In this document: positions 1-6,830 of the stretch, piece by piece
How positions within the stretch are numbered: position 1 is the stretch's first letter
Layout: each line of letters starts with the position of its first letter
From: Caldifarciminota bacterium
Lineage (GTDB): Bacteria > Hydrothermota > Tepidihabitantia > SM23-42
Direction of reading: 5' to 3'
DNA: 7,219 bases
Assembly (NCBI GenBank): GCA_023128195.1
Contig: JAGMEL010000155.1
Span: forward strand, 1-7,219
Made by a program: the position numbers and the translations under genes
Notes under the pieces: model-generated
The model's input: the letters and a program-made list of their open reading frames with translations, nothing else
Database searches by the model: none
Told to the model about the DNA's origin: nothing

Positions 1-34
1 CTGCTCCAATAATACTTAATAAGATTGCGTTCAT
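1..34 (-). CDS. 5' end of an unidentified protein, possibly PTS mannose-family EIIC (partial)
   Basis: An ATG at 34-32 on the minus strand overlaps the TGA stop of the GH57 gene in an ATGA arrangement, the same junction that joins the EIIB and GH57 genes. Only eleven complete codons are visible, reading MNAILLSIIGA, which is a hydrophobic start suited to a membrane segment. Mannose-family PTS EIIC subunits are polytopic membrane proteins that often begin this way, and an EIIB gene lies two genes upstream, so EIIC is a reasonable guess. The fragment is too short to prove identity; any membrane protein, or a chance ATG, remains possible. No clear Shine-Dalgarno sequence precedes it, so translational coupling to the GH57 gene is inferred. 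Confidence 0.4.
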   Translation of the reverse strand, partial: MNAILLSIIGA

Positions 35-1947
35 AATTCAATAGAAATCGTCGGTAATTTCTTGAAAATCAATAATAGACTAAAACCCTGGAAATTTTTT
101 TCAAAACCAGCCTCGGATGATGAAATTGTTTCAATTGGATAGCCAAGAAGACTGAAGTTTTCATTAGCTCTAAATTTGATTGGTGAAAAGTTGTCAGCCT
201 GGATCGTGAAATTTTCTAAATTATCTAAAGCATACGTTTCTGTAAGCTCCTTGGCGTCATTCAATCGCAGTTTACTACGAAAGATGCCTAATGAGAACTC
301 AACACCGAATAATTTTGTAGTACCCTGATATGTTATTTGCAGAATTCTGTTATTTTCGCCAGAGAGTTGAATGGTTTTTTCGATCTGTCCAGAAAATTTG
401 ATCATGCATTTTTTTTCATCCAGAATCGTACAGTTTTTATAATCAATAATTTTGCCAATTTCTTCTCCTCGGCGGAAGTTCTCTTTTGTAGGCATGTTGT
501 TCAGCATGCGGTCAAGTCCAAAACTTCTATTGTATTGATCGTAGATTAAGTAATCATGGAGATTTTCTTCTTTGCTTCGCAAAACTTCGTGGATAGATTT
601 TACTCCGCCCGAATCAGTTTCCTGAAGAATCTTTTGATGGTATTTCTCGTTTCTTCGACCCAGATAATTGAGAATATTGATGTTTTTCCTTCGGTCATCT
701 ATTTCTATAAAACTCGCTGATTGCGGTTTTATGACGATGAAGAACTCCTCGTCAGAATAAATAATTTCCTTTTTCCCATCAGCATCAAAATCAAAAGATT
801 TCAATCCCTTCTGGATATTAAAGTTATCTGCTTCGATTAGATTTTTATATATTGCTTCCCGCAAATGAGGCAAATATAGCCCGCCGAAAATACCGTGCCA
901 GTAAGCGCACGAACATTGTCCTCTCCATAATGCCAATTTTGCATTTATATCATTACCAATATTTTTGGAAACATAAAGCATCCTTTTTTGCATGTTGTTT
1001 GCCTCAGGATATTTTCTCAAGAAGTTTTTGAAATAACCGCCATGAATGAGATAATAATATTTTTTATCAATAGTTTTTTTCAACTCTTCATATTGCATTC
1101 CGCGTTTTGGCGGTAGCACCCATTCCCCCATTTCTTCATACGACGATGTAGGTAAATATATTCTACCGGCGGGTGGCTCATTTGCAATCTTATGGAGAAA
1201 AACAGGTTTTATCCATGATTCTCTTTCAATGCGACACAAAAATTCATCAAGCCAACCCTTTTTAAAAACCCAATCATACGTTCCTGGCCAGCCACCAAAT
1301 TTTTCACCATCATCACCTAATGTCTTTAGACAATTGTCTTTCTTGTTTTCTTCTTCCTTTAAAAAATCTATAGTTTCATCAATGGGGTGGAATGGAATCA
1401 AATAACGCAACTTCATTGATATTGGAAAGACTTTTAAAATCCTGCCTTCATCCTCGGTTACATAATATGAACAGAGATCTTTTTCCTCGAGCCCCGCATA
1501 AAGGAAATGTGTATCATCAAGAAGAATATATTCGATCCCGGCATCAAGCAGGGTAGTAATCAATTTTGGCTCCCAGATTCTTTCAGTCAGCCATAACCCT
1601 TTTGGTTGATAGTCAAAATGTTTGTACAGATAGTCATTGAAATATTTAATCTGATCAATTACATCCTTTTTTGGAATAAAACTGAGAATTGGCTCAGCAT
1701 AGGCAGCAGTAAGAATTTCTGATTGCCCTCTTTTAACAGTATCCTTTAACATCTCAAAAAATTCAGGGTGCTTTTTTAATATCCATTCTAAAAGAATACC
1801 CGAGTTATGAATCCCAAACTTTATTGTTTTATGTTTCATAAGTGCTTTTAATAAAGGGAGATATGAATGTTCATAAGTGTGTTCATATATCTCGTCAAAA
1901 TTACCGGTCGGCTGATGATTATGAATATAAAGTGCAAATCGGATCAT
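31..1947 (-). CDS. GH57 family 4-alpha-glucanotransferase / alpha-amylase-type enzyme
   Basis: This 638-residue protein is a glycoside hydrolase family 57 enzyme, which acts on alpha-1,4-glucans such as maltodextrin, starch or glycogen by a retaining mechanism. Conserved GH57 regions are visible in order: HNHQPTGN at residues 9-16, the GQSEILTAAYAEPIL segment at 74-88, WLTERIWEP at 119-127 with the probable nucleophile Glu122, and GDDGEKFGGWPGTY at 211-224 with the probable acid/base Asp213 (or Asp212). The last two lie within about one residue of Glu123 and Asp214 of the Thermococcus litoralis 4-alpha-glucanotransferase. A YWHGIFGGLYLPHLR segment at 349-363 and a C-terminal beta-rich region from about 385 match the DUF1925/DUF1926 arrangement of that subgroup, and the length is close to its roughly 660 residues. 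There is no signal peptide, so it should be cytoplasmic. Its ATG overlaps the EIIB stop by 4 bases and its TGA overlaps the next start. Transferase versus hydrolase specificity cannot be settled from sequence. Confidence 0.93.
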   Translation of the reverse strand: MIRFALYIHNHQPTGNFDEIYEHTYEHSYLPLLKALMKHKTIKFGIHNSGILLEWILKKHPEFFEMLKDTVKRGQSEILTAAYAEPILSFIPKKDVIDQIKYFNDYLYKHFDYQPKGLWLTERIWEPKLITTLLDAGIEYILLDDTHFLYAGLEEKDLCSYYVTEDEGRILKVFPISMKLRYLIPFHPIDETIDFLKEEENKKDNCLKTLGDDGEKFGGWPGTYDWVFKKGWLDEFLCRIERESWIKPVFLHKIANEPPAGRIYLPTSSYEEMGEWVLPPKRGMQYEELKKTIDKKYYYLIHGGYFKNFLRKYPEANNMQKRMLYVSKNIGNDINAKLALWRGQCSCAYWHGIFGGLYLPHLREAIYKNLIEADNFNIQKGLKSFDFDADGKKEIIYSDEEFFIVIKPQSASFIEIDDRRKNINILNYLGRRNEKYHQKILQETDSGGVKSIHEVLRSKEENLHDYLIYDQYNRSFGLDRMLNNMPTKENFRRGEEIGKIIDYKNCTILDEKKCMIKFSGQIEKTIQLSGENNRILQITYQGTTKLFGVEFSLGIFRSKLRLNDAKELTETYALDNLENFTIQADNFSPIKFRANENFSLLGYPIETISSSEAGFEKNFQGFSLLLIFKKLPTISIEL

Positions 1948-2417
1948 TTTACACCGGCAAGTATCTTTGCTACATCAAGGGTAGCGGAATTGGGTAATTG
2001 TTTACCAATAACCTTTACGCCCATTTGGTATAGATGCACTACTGATTCAATATCGTCAGCTGATAGGTAGATATAGGGTGCAATTTCTCTTGTTCCCTCT
2101 TTATAACCAATACCACCTATATTGACTTCTTTTATTTTAAGTCCTTTCATCAGTAATTTGAATGCCTCGCGAATTGATCCAACGATAATCATAATTCTTT
2201 CCTTATTTTGTTTACTGACGATCGCAATACATCTTTTTATACCTACACAGGAAAATTCTATGCCTTCGGGTACAGCAAGCCGATAGGCATTACATGCCCA
2301 CTCATCCTTACTAATGTCATCAGAGGCAATAATAAGTGATTTAATGCCCAGGGGTCGTGCCCAACCGGCAACAACCTGTCCATGTATGAAACGATCGTCA
2401 ACTCTTAAAATACGCAC
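1944..2417 (-). CDS. PTS system mannose/sorbose-family EIIB component
   Basis: A complete 157-residue stand-alone EIIB domain of the mannose/sorbose PTS family. The N-terminus RVDDRFIHGQVVAGW (residues 5-19) is the family phosphorylation-site signature, with His12 the expected phosphohistidine that receives phosphate from EIIA and passes it to the sugar bound by EIIC/EIID. A second conserved stretch, VNIGGIGYKEGTREI at 98-112, followed by YLSADDI at 117-123, is also typical. The length is normal for the domain and the protein should be cytoplasmic. The start is GTG at 2417, one base after the TAA of the TonB-receptor gene; a GGGA at 2426-2423 could serve as ribosome binding site. No EIIA lies in the window, and a GH57 gene sits where EIIC or EIID would normally follow. 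The role could be sugar uptake or PTS-based regulation. Family identity is firm, the substrate unknown. Confidence 0.94.
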   Translation of the reverse strand: MRILRVDDRFIHGQVVAGWARPLGIKSLIIASDDISKDEWACNAYRLAVPEGIEFSCVGIKRCIAIVSKQNKERIMIIVGSIREAFKLLMKGLKIKEVNIGGIGYKEGTREIAPYIYLSADDIESVVHLYQMGVKVIGKQLPNSATLDVAKILAGVK

Positions 2418-2418
2418 C

Positions 2419-4209
2419 TTAGTCCCAGAACTCCCATTTTACTGTAAAATTAAGATGTCTCGGTGCCATTGTGTAATCAGGGATATAGGCATAATTTTCA
2501 TCCAGAATATTATCAAAACGTAATATAAAGGAGAGGGTTAAAAACCGTACTGTTCCTACAGCAGATAATATCCTGAAAGGAAGTACTTCTTGACCATATA
2601 TATCCTGCCTAATGTCAACAAATTGTTCTTGTAATATTAAGTCTAAAGCGAATCTTTCTGTTTTTCTTTTAAAGGATATAAAGATACTTGAATTACCTTT
2701 TGGTATGAAGGGAAGTGAGTCCCCTTTAAAAAGATAGTTACCACTATATCCTGCTGCGATCTCTGTTAGTGATGTTGTATCCGAGTGATTACTTAAACGT
2801 ATTCGCGCCACACAATGACTTTCTACACCAATAGTTTGCCATGAAGCGATATTATGTGGTGTATAATAACTGCCGTTGTCGGGTTGTAGAATGATTAGAT
2901 TATCATAGTCATATTTGTAAAAAGTTAATGTGCAATTCTTTCTTTTAATACCAATTTCTTGCGACCAATAATATTCTGGAACCAAATCTTCATTTCCTCT
3001 AATATAGTAGTATGAATACGGCATTACACTGGAAAAAAACGTTTCTGAAAGCGAAGGTATTCTGTAATACCTTGATAGGGTACTGAAAAGATATGTAGAA
3101 TCGAAAAGATTGAACCCGGCAGAGATCTTGGGTGCGTAAAAAAACGTATTGTCGTTACTCAATTCACCTTGGTTAGACAGTGAGAGGAGAAATCTACTAA
3201 ACGATTTTTTTAAGGCAGCCCATAGAATCAGTGAGTGAGTAGAGTGTGAGCCATACAGGTCACTTTCGATTTGACTCAATTGTCCGATGAACCTATAATT
3301 AATCTCATAACCTTTTACATTATGATAATTTCCGCTCTCGAGGCCGTAATTTTTGATATCATTTGTGTGCGAGACGCCAGCAGTTGCATCAGAATAAAGG
3401 CTGTTATTTGCTGTATGGTAGAGCGCAATTTTATGATTGCTGTTACCACATACAAGACATGCATCAAGGAATCTATCTTCAGCACTCGCATTGAGTGTGT
3501 CGAGTGTACTTCCTGGTATGCCGTAGTTGTTTGAGAAATAAATAATGTCAAGCCGCATTGGTATTATTTGATTATAGTAGAGATTTGAATAAAAAGAGGT
3601 GATCTCAAATTGATCGTTTAAGGAATATCCCTGTGAATTCCAAAAGAGCCCGCTTAGATAAAATCCAATCTCGTTGGTTATTGGCCTGGTTAGTTCTGCA
3701 TTATATAAATTTGTCCCAAAATCTCCGGTCGAGTATTTAATATAAGAAAATGGTCGGTCATAATGATTCACCTTAGATGTTACATTAAGACCTTGAATAC
3801 CAGGGTAATCCTGCCCCACGGTTATGGATTCAATGAACTGTACGGGTATTTTTGTGAGATCAATGTAACCATATAATGGATTATTTATTCGGTGGTTATT
3901 GAGGAAGAGCGTTGTATGTCCTGGATACTGTCCTCTTTTTGAAATGAGATTTAGCTGGCCGTTACCATAACTCATTAACATCAATGGAGTATGTAAAAAG
4001 GCATCAGTAAGATTCATGTCATGATCTGTGGGTGTGATATCCTGAATACTGCATAGATTGCGATCAATGTTTGAATCAAAACCAAAATCGACAATATCCG
4101 GTATCTCATAAACTAAAACAGAATCCACAGCTGTTGAATCGTTCTGAACCTCAGCCGAATCTACCATTGTCTCATTTTCGTTTAATAACATAATAAACAT
4201 AAATAACAC
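2419..4209 (-). CDS. TonB-dependent receptor-like outer-membrane protein
   Basis: This 596-residue protein resembles a small TonB-dependent receptor of BtuB/CirA size. A plug-like domain spans about 62-145, with LTDAFLHTP at 67-75, GHTTLFLNNHRINNP at 97-111 and IPVQFIESITVGQ at 121-133. The rest is an aromatic-rich, alternating beta-barrel. Late receptor hallmarks are present: SRYYRIPSLSETFF (379-392), GNEDLVPEYYWSQEIG (405-420) and FDNILDENYAYIP (565-577) followed by MAPRHLNFTVKWEF. DSVLVYEIPD (29-38) may hold a TonB box. Oddities: the G-x-GGVINI end of a classical plug is replaced by YPGIQGLNVTSK, and the barrel ends EFWD instead of at an aromatic residue. The N-terminal hydrophobic stretch LFMFIMLL is short and has no basic residue before it, so secretion via this start is uncertain. 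GTG at 4209 is the first possible start after an in-frame stop at 4242-4240; ATG at 4200 or 4191 are alternatives. It would take up an unknown ligand across the outer membrane; the operon partners hint at an oligosaccharide. Confidence 0.85.
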   Translation of the reverse strand: MLFMFIMLLNENETMVDSAEVQNDSTAVDSVLVYEIPDIVDFGFDSNIDRNLCSIQDITPTDHDMNLTDAFLHTPLMLMSYGNGQLNLISKRGQYPGHTTLFLNNHRINNPLYGYIDLTKIPVQFIESITVGQDYPGIQGLNVTSKVNHYDRPFSYIKYSTGDFGTNLYNAELTRPITNEIGFYLSGLFWNSQGYSLNDQFEITSFYSNLYYNQIIPMRLDIIYFSNNYGIPGSTLDTLNASAEDRFLDACLVCGNSNHKIALYHTANNSLYSDATAGVSHTNDIKNYGLESGNYHNVKGYEINYRFIGQLSQIESDLYGSHSTHSLILWAALKKSFSRFLLSLSNQGELSNDNTFFYAPKISAGFNLFDSTYLFSTLSRYYRIPSLSETFFSSVMPYSYYYIRGNEDLVPEYYWSQEIGIKRKNCTLTFYKYDYDNLIILQPDNGSYYTPHNIASWQTIGVESHCVARIRLSNHSDTTSLTEIAAGYSGNYLFKGDSLPFIPKGNSSIFISFKRKTERFALDLILQEQFVDIRQDIYGQEVLPFRILSAVGTVRFLTLSFILRFDNILDENYAYIPDYTMAPRHLNFTVKWEFWD

Positions 4210-4215
4210 TCGTAG

Positions 4216-4243
4216 ATTATAATATAAATTACACTGTTGTCAA
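4216..4243 (-). promoter_or_regulatory. Sigma70-type promoter for the TonB receptor-EIIB-GH57 operon
   Basis: On the minus strand TTGACA (4243-4238) and TATAAT (4221-4216) are separated by 16 bases; both hexamers are exact consensus. The predicted transcription start falls about seven bases after the -10 box, around 4209, which is the proposed GTG start codon. The transcript would be essentially leaderless, or translation would begin at the ATG at 4200 or 4191. The strength of the hexamers and the position make a promoter likely, though AT-rich DNA yields chance matches. Confidence 0.7.
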
Positions 4244-4250
4244 GAAGGCT

Positions 4251-4285
4251 ATCAGAGATTTCTGAAAAAGCCAGAAATCTCTGAT
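4251..4285. repeat. Perfect 14-bp inverted repeat (hairpin, 7-base loop)
   Basis: ATCAGAGATTTCTG (4251-4264) and its exact reverse complement (4272-4285) flank the loop AAAAAGC. The element begins seven bases upstream of the minus-strand -35 box. Neither strand has a run of T after the stem, so it is not a standard intrinsic terminator. It could bind a dimeric regulator, form a cruciform, or be part of a dispersed palindromic repeat. Confidence 0.85.
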
Positions 4286-4342
4286 TACAGTGATTAACGT
4301 AATAGATATCAGAGATAAATGTCATGAAATATCACTGTAATC
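4283..4342. repeat. 12-bp inverted repeat with 36-base spacer
   Basis: GATTACAGTGAT (4283-4294) is exactly complementary to ATCACTGTAATC (4331-4342). The left arm shares three bases with the preceding hairpin (4283-4285) and the right arm shares four with the next pair (4339-4342), so these structures compete. The spacer carries another ATCAGAGA copy at 4308-4315. Function is unknown. Confidence 0.8.
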
Positions 4343-4412
4343 TTTTTCGCATCTTTGTAATCAGGAGAGCGATGAATACTTTTTCAGAGCTCTCCTGATT
4401 TGTAAAAAGATT
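4339..4412. repeat. Nested inverted repeats (9-bp outer, 12-bp inner arms)
   Basis: The outer arms AATCTTTTT (4339-4347) and AAAAAGATT (4404-4412) enclose the inner arms AATCAGGAGAGC (4359-4370) and GCTCTCCTGATT (4389-4400), which have an 18-base loop. Both pairs are perfect and can be drawn as one long interrupted stem. The block ends 22 bases before the plus-strand -35 box. No T-tract follows on either strand, which argues against a terminator; a palindromic mobile-type repeat or an operator region fits better. Confidence 0.8.
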
Positions 4413-4434
4413 ATTATTAAACTAAAATTTATGC

Positions 4435-4462
4435 TTGAATTTTAATTTTTAATATGTATAAT
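4435..4462 (+). promoter_or_regulatory. Candidate sigma70-type promoter for the nuoEFG-like cluster
   Basis: TTGAAT (4435-4440) and TATAAT (4457-4462) are separated by 16 bases. The -10 hexamer is exact consensus and the -35 matches four of six positions. The predicted start of transcription is near 4469, just upstream of the in-frame ATG at 4472, so the promoter would sit across the first ATG at 4454. The surrounding DNA is very AT-rich, so a chance match is a real possibility. Confidence 0.5.
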
Positions 4463-4930
4463 AAAGACTTAATGAAAAAAGTTGAGAATATTCTTCATAA
4501 ATATGGATATCAAATGTCGCACATTATTCAAATTTTGCAAGATGTTCAGGTTGAATTTAACTATTTACCCAAAGAGGCTTTAAAATACGTCAGTCAAAGA
4601 TTGAAGATGCCAATGAGTAAAATTTATAGCATCGCAACATTTTATGCAGGTTTCAGTCTCAATCCCCGAGGAAAACATCTCTGTACGGTTTGTTTGGGTA
4701 CTGCTTGCCATGTACGTGGTGCAGCGAATGTTTTAGACCGCATTGAAGAGCGGTTGGGAATCAAATCTGGCGCTACTACACCAGATAAATTGTTTACCCT
4801 GGAAACTGTTAACTGTCTGGGTGCATGCGCCCTTGCGCCGATCGTGGTTATTGATGGGGAGTATCATGGTCAGACAACGGTTAATAAGGTTGATGTAGTT
4901 ATTGATAAATATGAAAAAAAAGGTAGCTAA
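4454..4930 (+). CDS. nuoE: NuoE/HydC-like [2Fe-2S] subunit (NAD(H)-linked oxidoreductase, 24 kDa family)
   Basis: This is a complete 158-residue member of the complex I 24 kDa family (NuoE, HydC, HndA). The N-terminal helical part (about 1-70) contains the family stretch VEFNYLPKEAL (33-43) and IYSIATFYAGFSL (57-69). The thioredoxin-like ferredoxin domain that follows has the four [2Fe-2S] ligands as C80-x4-C85 (VCLGTACHVRGA) and C121-x3-C125 (VNCLGACALAP). It acts in the cytoplasm, with NuoF, to pass electrons to or from NAD(H). The first ATG is given as the start, but the ATG at 4472 (MKKVENILHKYGY) fits the usual family N-terminus equally well and suits the predicted promoter better; neither has a good Shine-Dalgarno sequence. 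The end overlaps the NuoF-like gene by 20 bases, so translation is probably coupled. The symbol is a family assignment; hydC or hndA would apply if the complex is a hydrogenase. Confidence 0.95.
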   Translation: MYNKDLMKKVENILHKYGYQMSHIIQILQDVQVEFNYLPKEALKYVSQRLKMPMSKIYSIATFYAGFSLNPRGKHLCTVCLGTACHVRGAANVLDRIEERLGIKSGATTPDKLFTLETVNCLGACALAPIVVIDGEYHGQTTVNKVDVVIDKYEKKGS

Positions 4931-6743
4931 TAGAGAATTTCGGTTAGACCTTCTTGTGTGCGCAGGAACAGGTTGTGTTGCTAATCACTCATACGAAATC
5001 AAAGAAGAACTGGAAAAAGAGATAAACAGACATGGGCTTCAGAAAGAAGTCAGGGTTATTACAACCGGTTGCAATGGCTTTTGTGAACGTGGTCCTATAG
5101 TTGTTGTACAGCCTGATGGCATATTCTATCAGAGGTTGACCAAAAAAGATGTCCCCTATCTTGTGGAGGAACATCTCTTAAAAGGTAGACCAGTTAAGAA
5201 ATTGATGTATATCCCATCACCAGAGGAACCACCTATTCCCAAAATGATGGATATCGGGTTTTTCAGGCATCAGAGGTTGATTGTCTTGAAAAATCGTGGA
5301 AGAATAGACCCGGAGAACATTGAAGAATATATTGGTTTTGATGGTTATCAAGCATTAGAAAAAGCGCTTACAAAAATGACACCTGAGGAAATTATTGCAG
5401 AGATAAAGGCTTCTGGGTTAAGGGGACGTGGCGGTGCAGGTTTTCCAACCGGCTCAAAATGGGAGTTGTGTCGTAAAACTCGAAGTGCTATAAGATATAT
5501 AGTCTGTAATGGCGATGAGGGAGACCCTGGTGCCTTTATGGATAGAAGTGTTTTAGAGGCTGACCCGCATGCAGTTATCGAAGGTATGGTTATCGGTGCT
5601 CGAGCAATCGGCGCACATAATGGTTTTATTTATGTACGTAAAGAATACCCTCTTGCAGTTAAGAGAGTAAAGATCGCCCTTGTCCAGGCAGAAGAATATG
5701 GTCTATTGGGTGAGAATATTTTAGATACGGGTTTTGATTTTTCGATTGATGTAGTTCAAGGTGCTGGTGCTTTTGTTTGTGGAGAAGAGACTGCATTGCT
5801 TGCATCAATAGAAGGAAAGGTCGGCAGGCCAAGACCCAGACCGCCATATCCAACCGAAAGTGGATTATGGAATAAACCAACAAACATAAATAATGTTGAA
5901 ACCTGGGCAAATGTGCCGACAATTATTTTAAGGGGTGCCAAGTGGTTCTCTTCTATCGGTACAAAAGGAAGTAAAGGTACAAAAATATTCTCTCTTGTTG
6001 GTAAGATTAATAATACTGGTCTTGTTGAGGTTCCAATGGGTATAACCCTTAGAGAAATCATCAATGACATCGGTGGTGGAATCCCCGGTGGTAAGGAATT
6101 TAAGGCAGTACAGACCGGGGGTCCATCTGGTGGCTGTATACCTAATAGCCTTTTAGATCTATCTATTGACTATGATAGTTTAACTAAGGTCGGTTCAATG
6201 ATGGGTTCAGGCGGGATGATTGTGATGGATGAAGATACCTGTATGGTGGATGTGGCACGCTATTTTTTGAATTTCATGCAGGAGGAATCCTGCGGTAAAT
6301 GCCCGTCGTGTAGGCTGGGTACAAAACATATGGTTCAAATTCTTAATCGAATTACTGAAGGTAAGGGAGAAGAAGGTGATATTGAATTTTTAGAGGACAT
6401 TGGCAAAAATGTAAAACTCGCCTCTTTGTGTGGATTAGGGCAGACCGCGGCAAATCCGGTTCTAACAACAATCAAATATTTTAGGGACGAATATCTTGCG
6501 CATATCAAAGAGAAACGCTGTCCTGCACTGGTGTGTAAATCGCTAATTTCCTACGTGATTGACGCTGAACTGTGTAGTGGCTGCACGGTCTGTGCCAAAA
6601 ATTGTCCGAGTGATGCGATAACCGGTGAACCAAAAGAGATCTACACGATAGATCAAAAAAAGTGCACCAAATGCGGTATCTGCCTTACAGTTTGTCCGCC
6701 AAAGTTTAAAGCAGTGAAGAAAGTATCGCCACCAGTAAAGTGA
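4911..6743 (+). CDS. nuoF: NuoF/HydB-like FMN- and NAD(H)-binding subunit with extra FeS domains
   Basis: This is a 610-residue protein of the HydB/HndC type, longer than plain NuoF (about 430-450) because of added domains at both ends. The N-terminal thioredoxin-like [2Fe-2S] domain has C17-x4-C22 and C54-x3-C58. The NuoF core carries GRGGAGFPTGSKW (172-184) for FMN, GDEGDPGAFMDR (201-212) and GAGAFVCGEETALL (284-297) for nucleotide binding. The [4Fe-4S] ligands are C461, C464, C467 (ESCGKCPSCRLG) and C507. A KRCPALVCKSL element (535-545) precedes a ferredoxin domain with two [4Fe-4S] motifs at C555/558/561/565 and C585/588/591/595. All expected ligands are present. It would be the flavin site exchanging electrons with NAD(H), cytoplasmic, in complex with the NuoE- and NuoG-like neighbours; homologous HydABC enzymes bifurcate electrons between NADH and ferredoxin. 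ATG at 4911 is preferred over an in-frame TTG at 4902 because it starts MKKKVANREFRLDLLVCAG, though neither has a clear ribosome binding site. Confidence 0.95.
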   Translation: MKKKVANREFRLDLLVCAGTGCVANHSYEIKEELEKEINRHGLQKEVRVITTGCNGFCERGPIVVVQPDGIFYQRLTKKDVPYLVEEHLLKGRPVKKLMYIPSPEEPPIPKMMDIGFFRHQRLIVLKNRGRIDPENIEEYIGFDGYQALEKALTKMTPEEIIAEIKASGLRGRGGAGFPTGSKWELCRKTRSAIRYIVCNGDEGDPGAFMDRSVLEADPHAVIEGMVIGARAIGAHNGFIYVRKEYPLAVKRVKIALVQAEEYGLLGENILDTGFDFSIDVVQGAGAFVCGEETALLASIEGKVGRPRPRPPYPTESGLWNKPTNINNVETWANVPTIILRGAKWFSSIGTKGSKGTKIFSLVGKINNTGLVEVPMGITLREIINDIGGGIPGGKEFKAVQTGGPSGGCIPNSLLDLSIDYDSLTKVGSMMGSGGMIVMDEDTCMVDVARYFLNFMQEESCGKCPSCRLGTKHMVQILNRITEGKGEEGDIEFLEDIGKNVKLASLCGLGQTAANPVLTTIKYFRDEYLAHIKEKRCPALVCKSLISYVIDAELCSGCTVCAKNCPSDAITGEPKEIYTIDQKKCTKCGICLTVCPPKFKAVKKVSPPVK

Positions 6744-6749
6744 AGATGA

Positions 6750-6811
6750 GAAGTTAAGAAGATATGAAGATAAGATTTCCTGATATCCCAGGCTTCAAAC
6801 TTCTTAACTTC
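6750..6811. repeat. Long imperfect hairpin between NuoF-like and NuoG-like genes
   Basis: GAAGTTAAGAAG (6750-6761) pairs exactly with CTTCTTAACTTC (6800-6811). Inside it TGAAG (6765-6769) pairs with CTTCA (6793-6797), and CCTG (6779-6782) with CAGG (6789-6792), giving one 62-base stem-loop with a nine-base bulge. It lies seven bases after the NuoF stop and 19 before the next ATG. No T-run follows, so termination is unlikely; an mRNA processing or stability element, or a small inserted palindromic repeat, are the main options. The remainder of the 87-base gap holds nothing recognisable. Confidence 0.75.
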
Positions 6812-6830
6812 AGTATTAGTTTGAACCAGC

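Noticed and set aside
1867..2523. Short plus-strand open frames antisense to the GH57, EIIB and receptor genes
   Set aside because: They overlap strongly supported minus-strand genes, and their translations lack domain character.
3315..3551. Open frame on the minus strand overlapping the TonB-receptor gene in another frame
   Set aside because: It lies wholly inside a well-supported barrel coding sequence, has no recognisable domain and no separate start signal.
4251..4412. Inverted repeats as intrinsic terminators between the divergent operons
   Set aside because: No T-tract follows any stem on either strand, and both flanking genes point away from the region, so a terminator is not expected there.
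4902..4910. TTG at 4902 as the start of the NuoF-like protein
   Set aside because: It would add only three residues before the ATG at 4911, TTG is a rarer start, and no ribosome binding site favours it; it cannot be fully excluded.
5659..6070. Two overlapping minus-strand open frames antisense to the NuoF-like gene
   Set aside because: The plus-strand frame carries conserved FMN/NAD and FeS motifs throughout; the antisense products show no family features.
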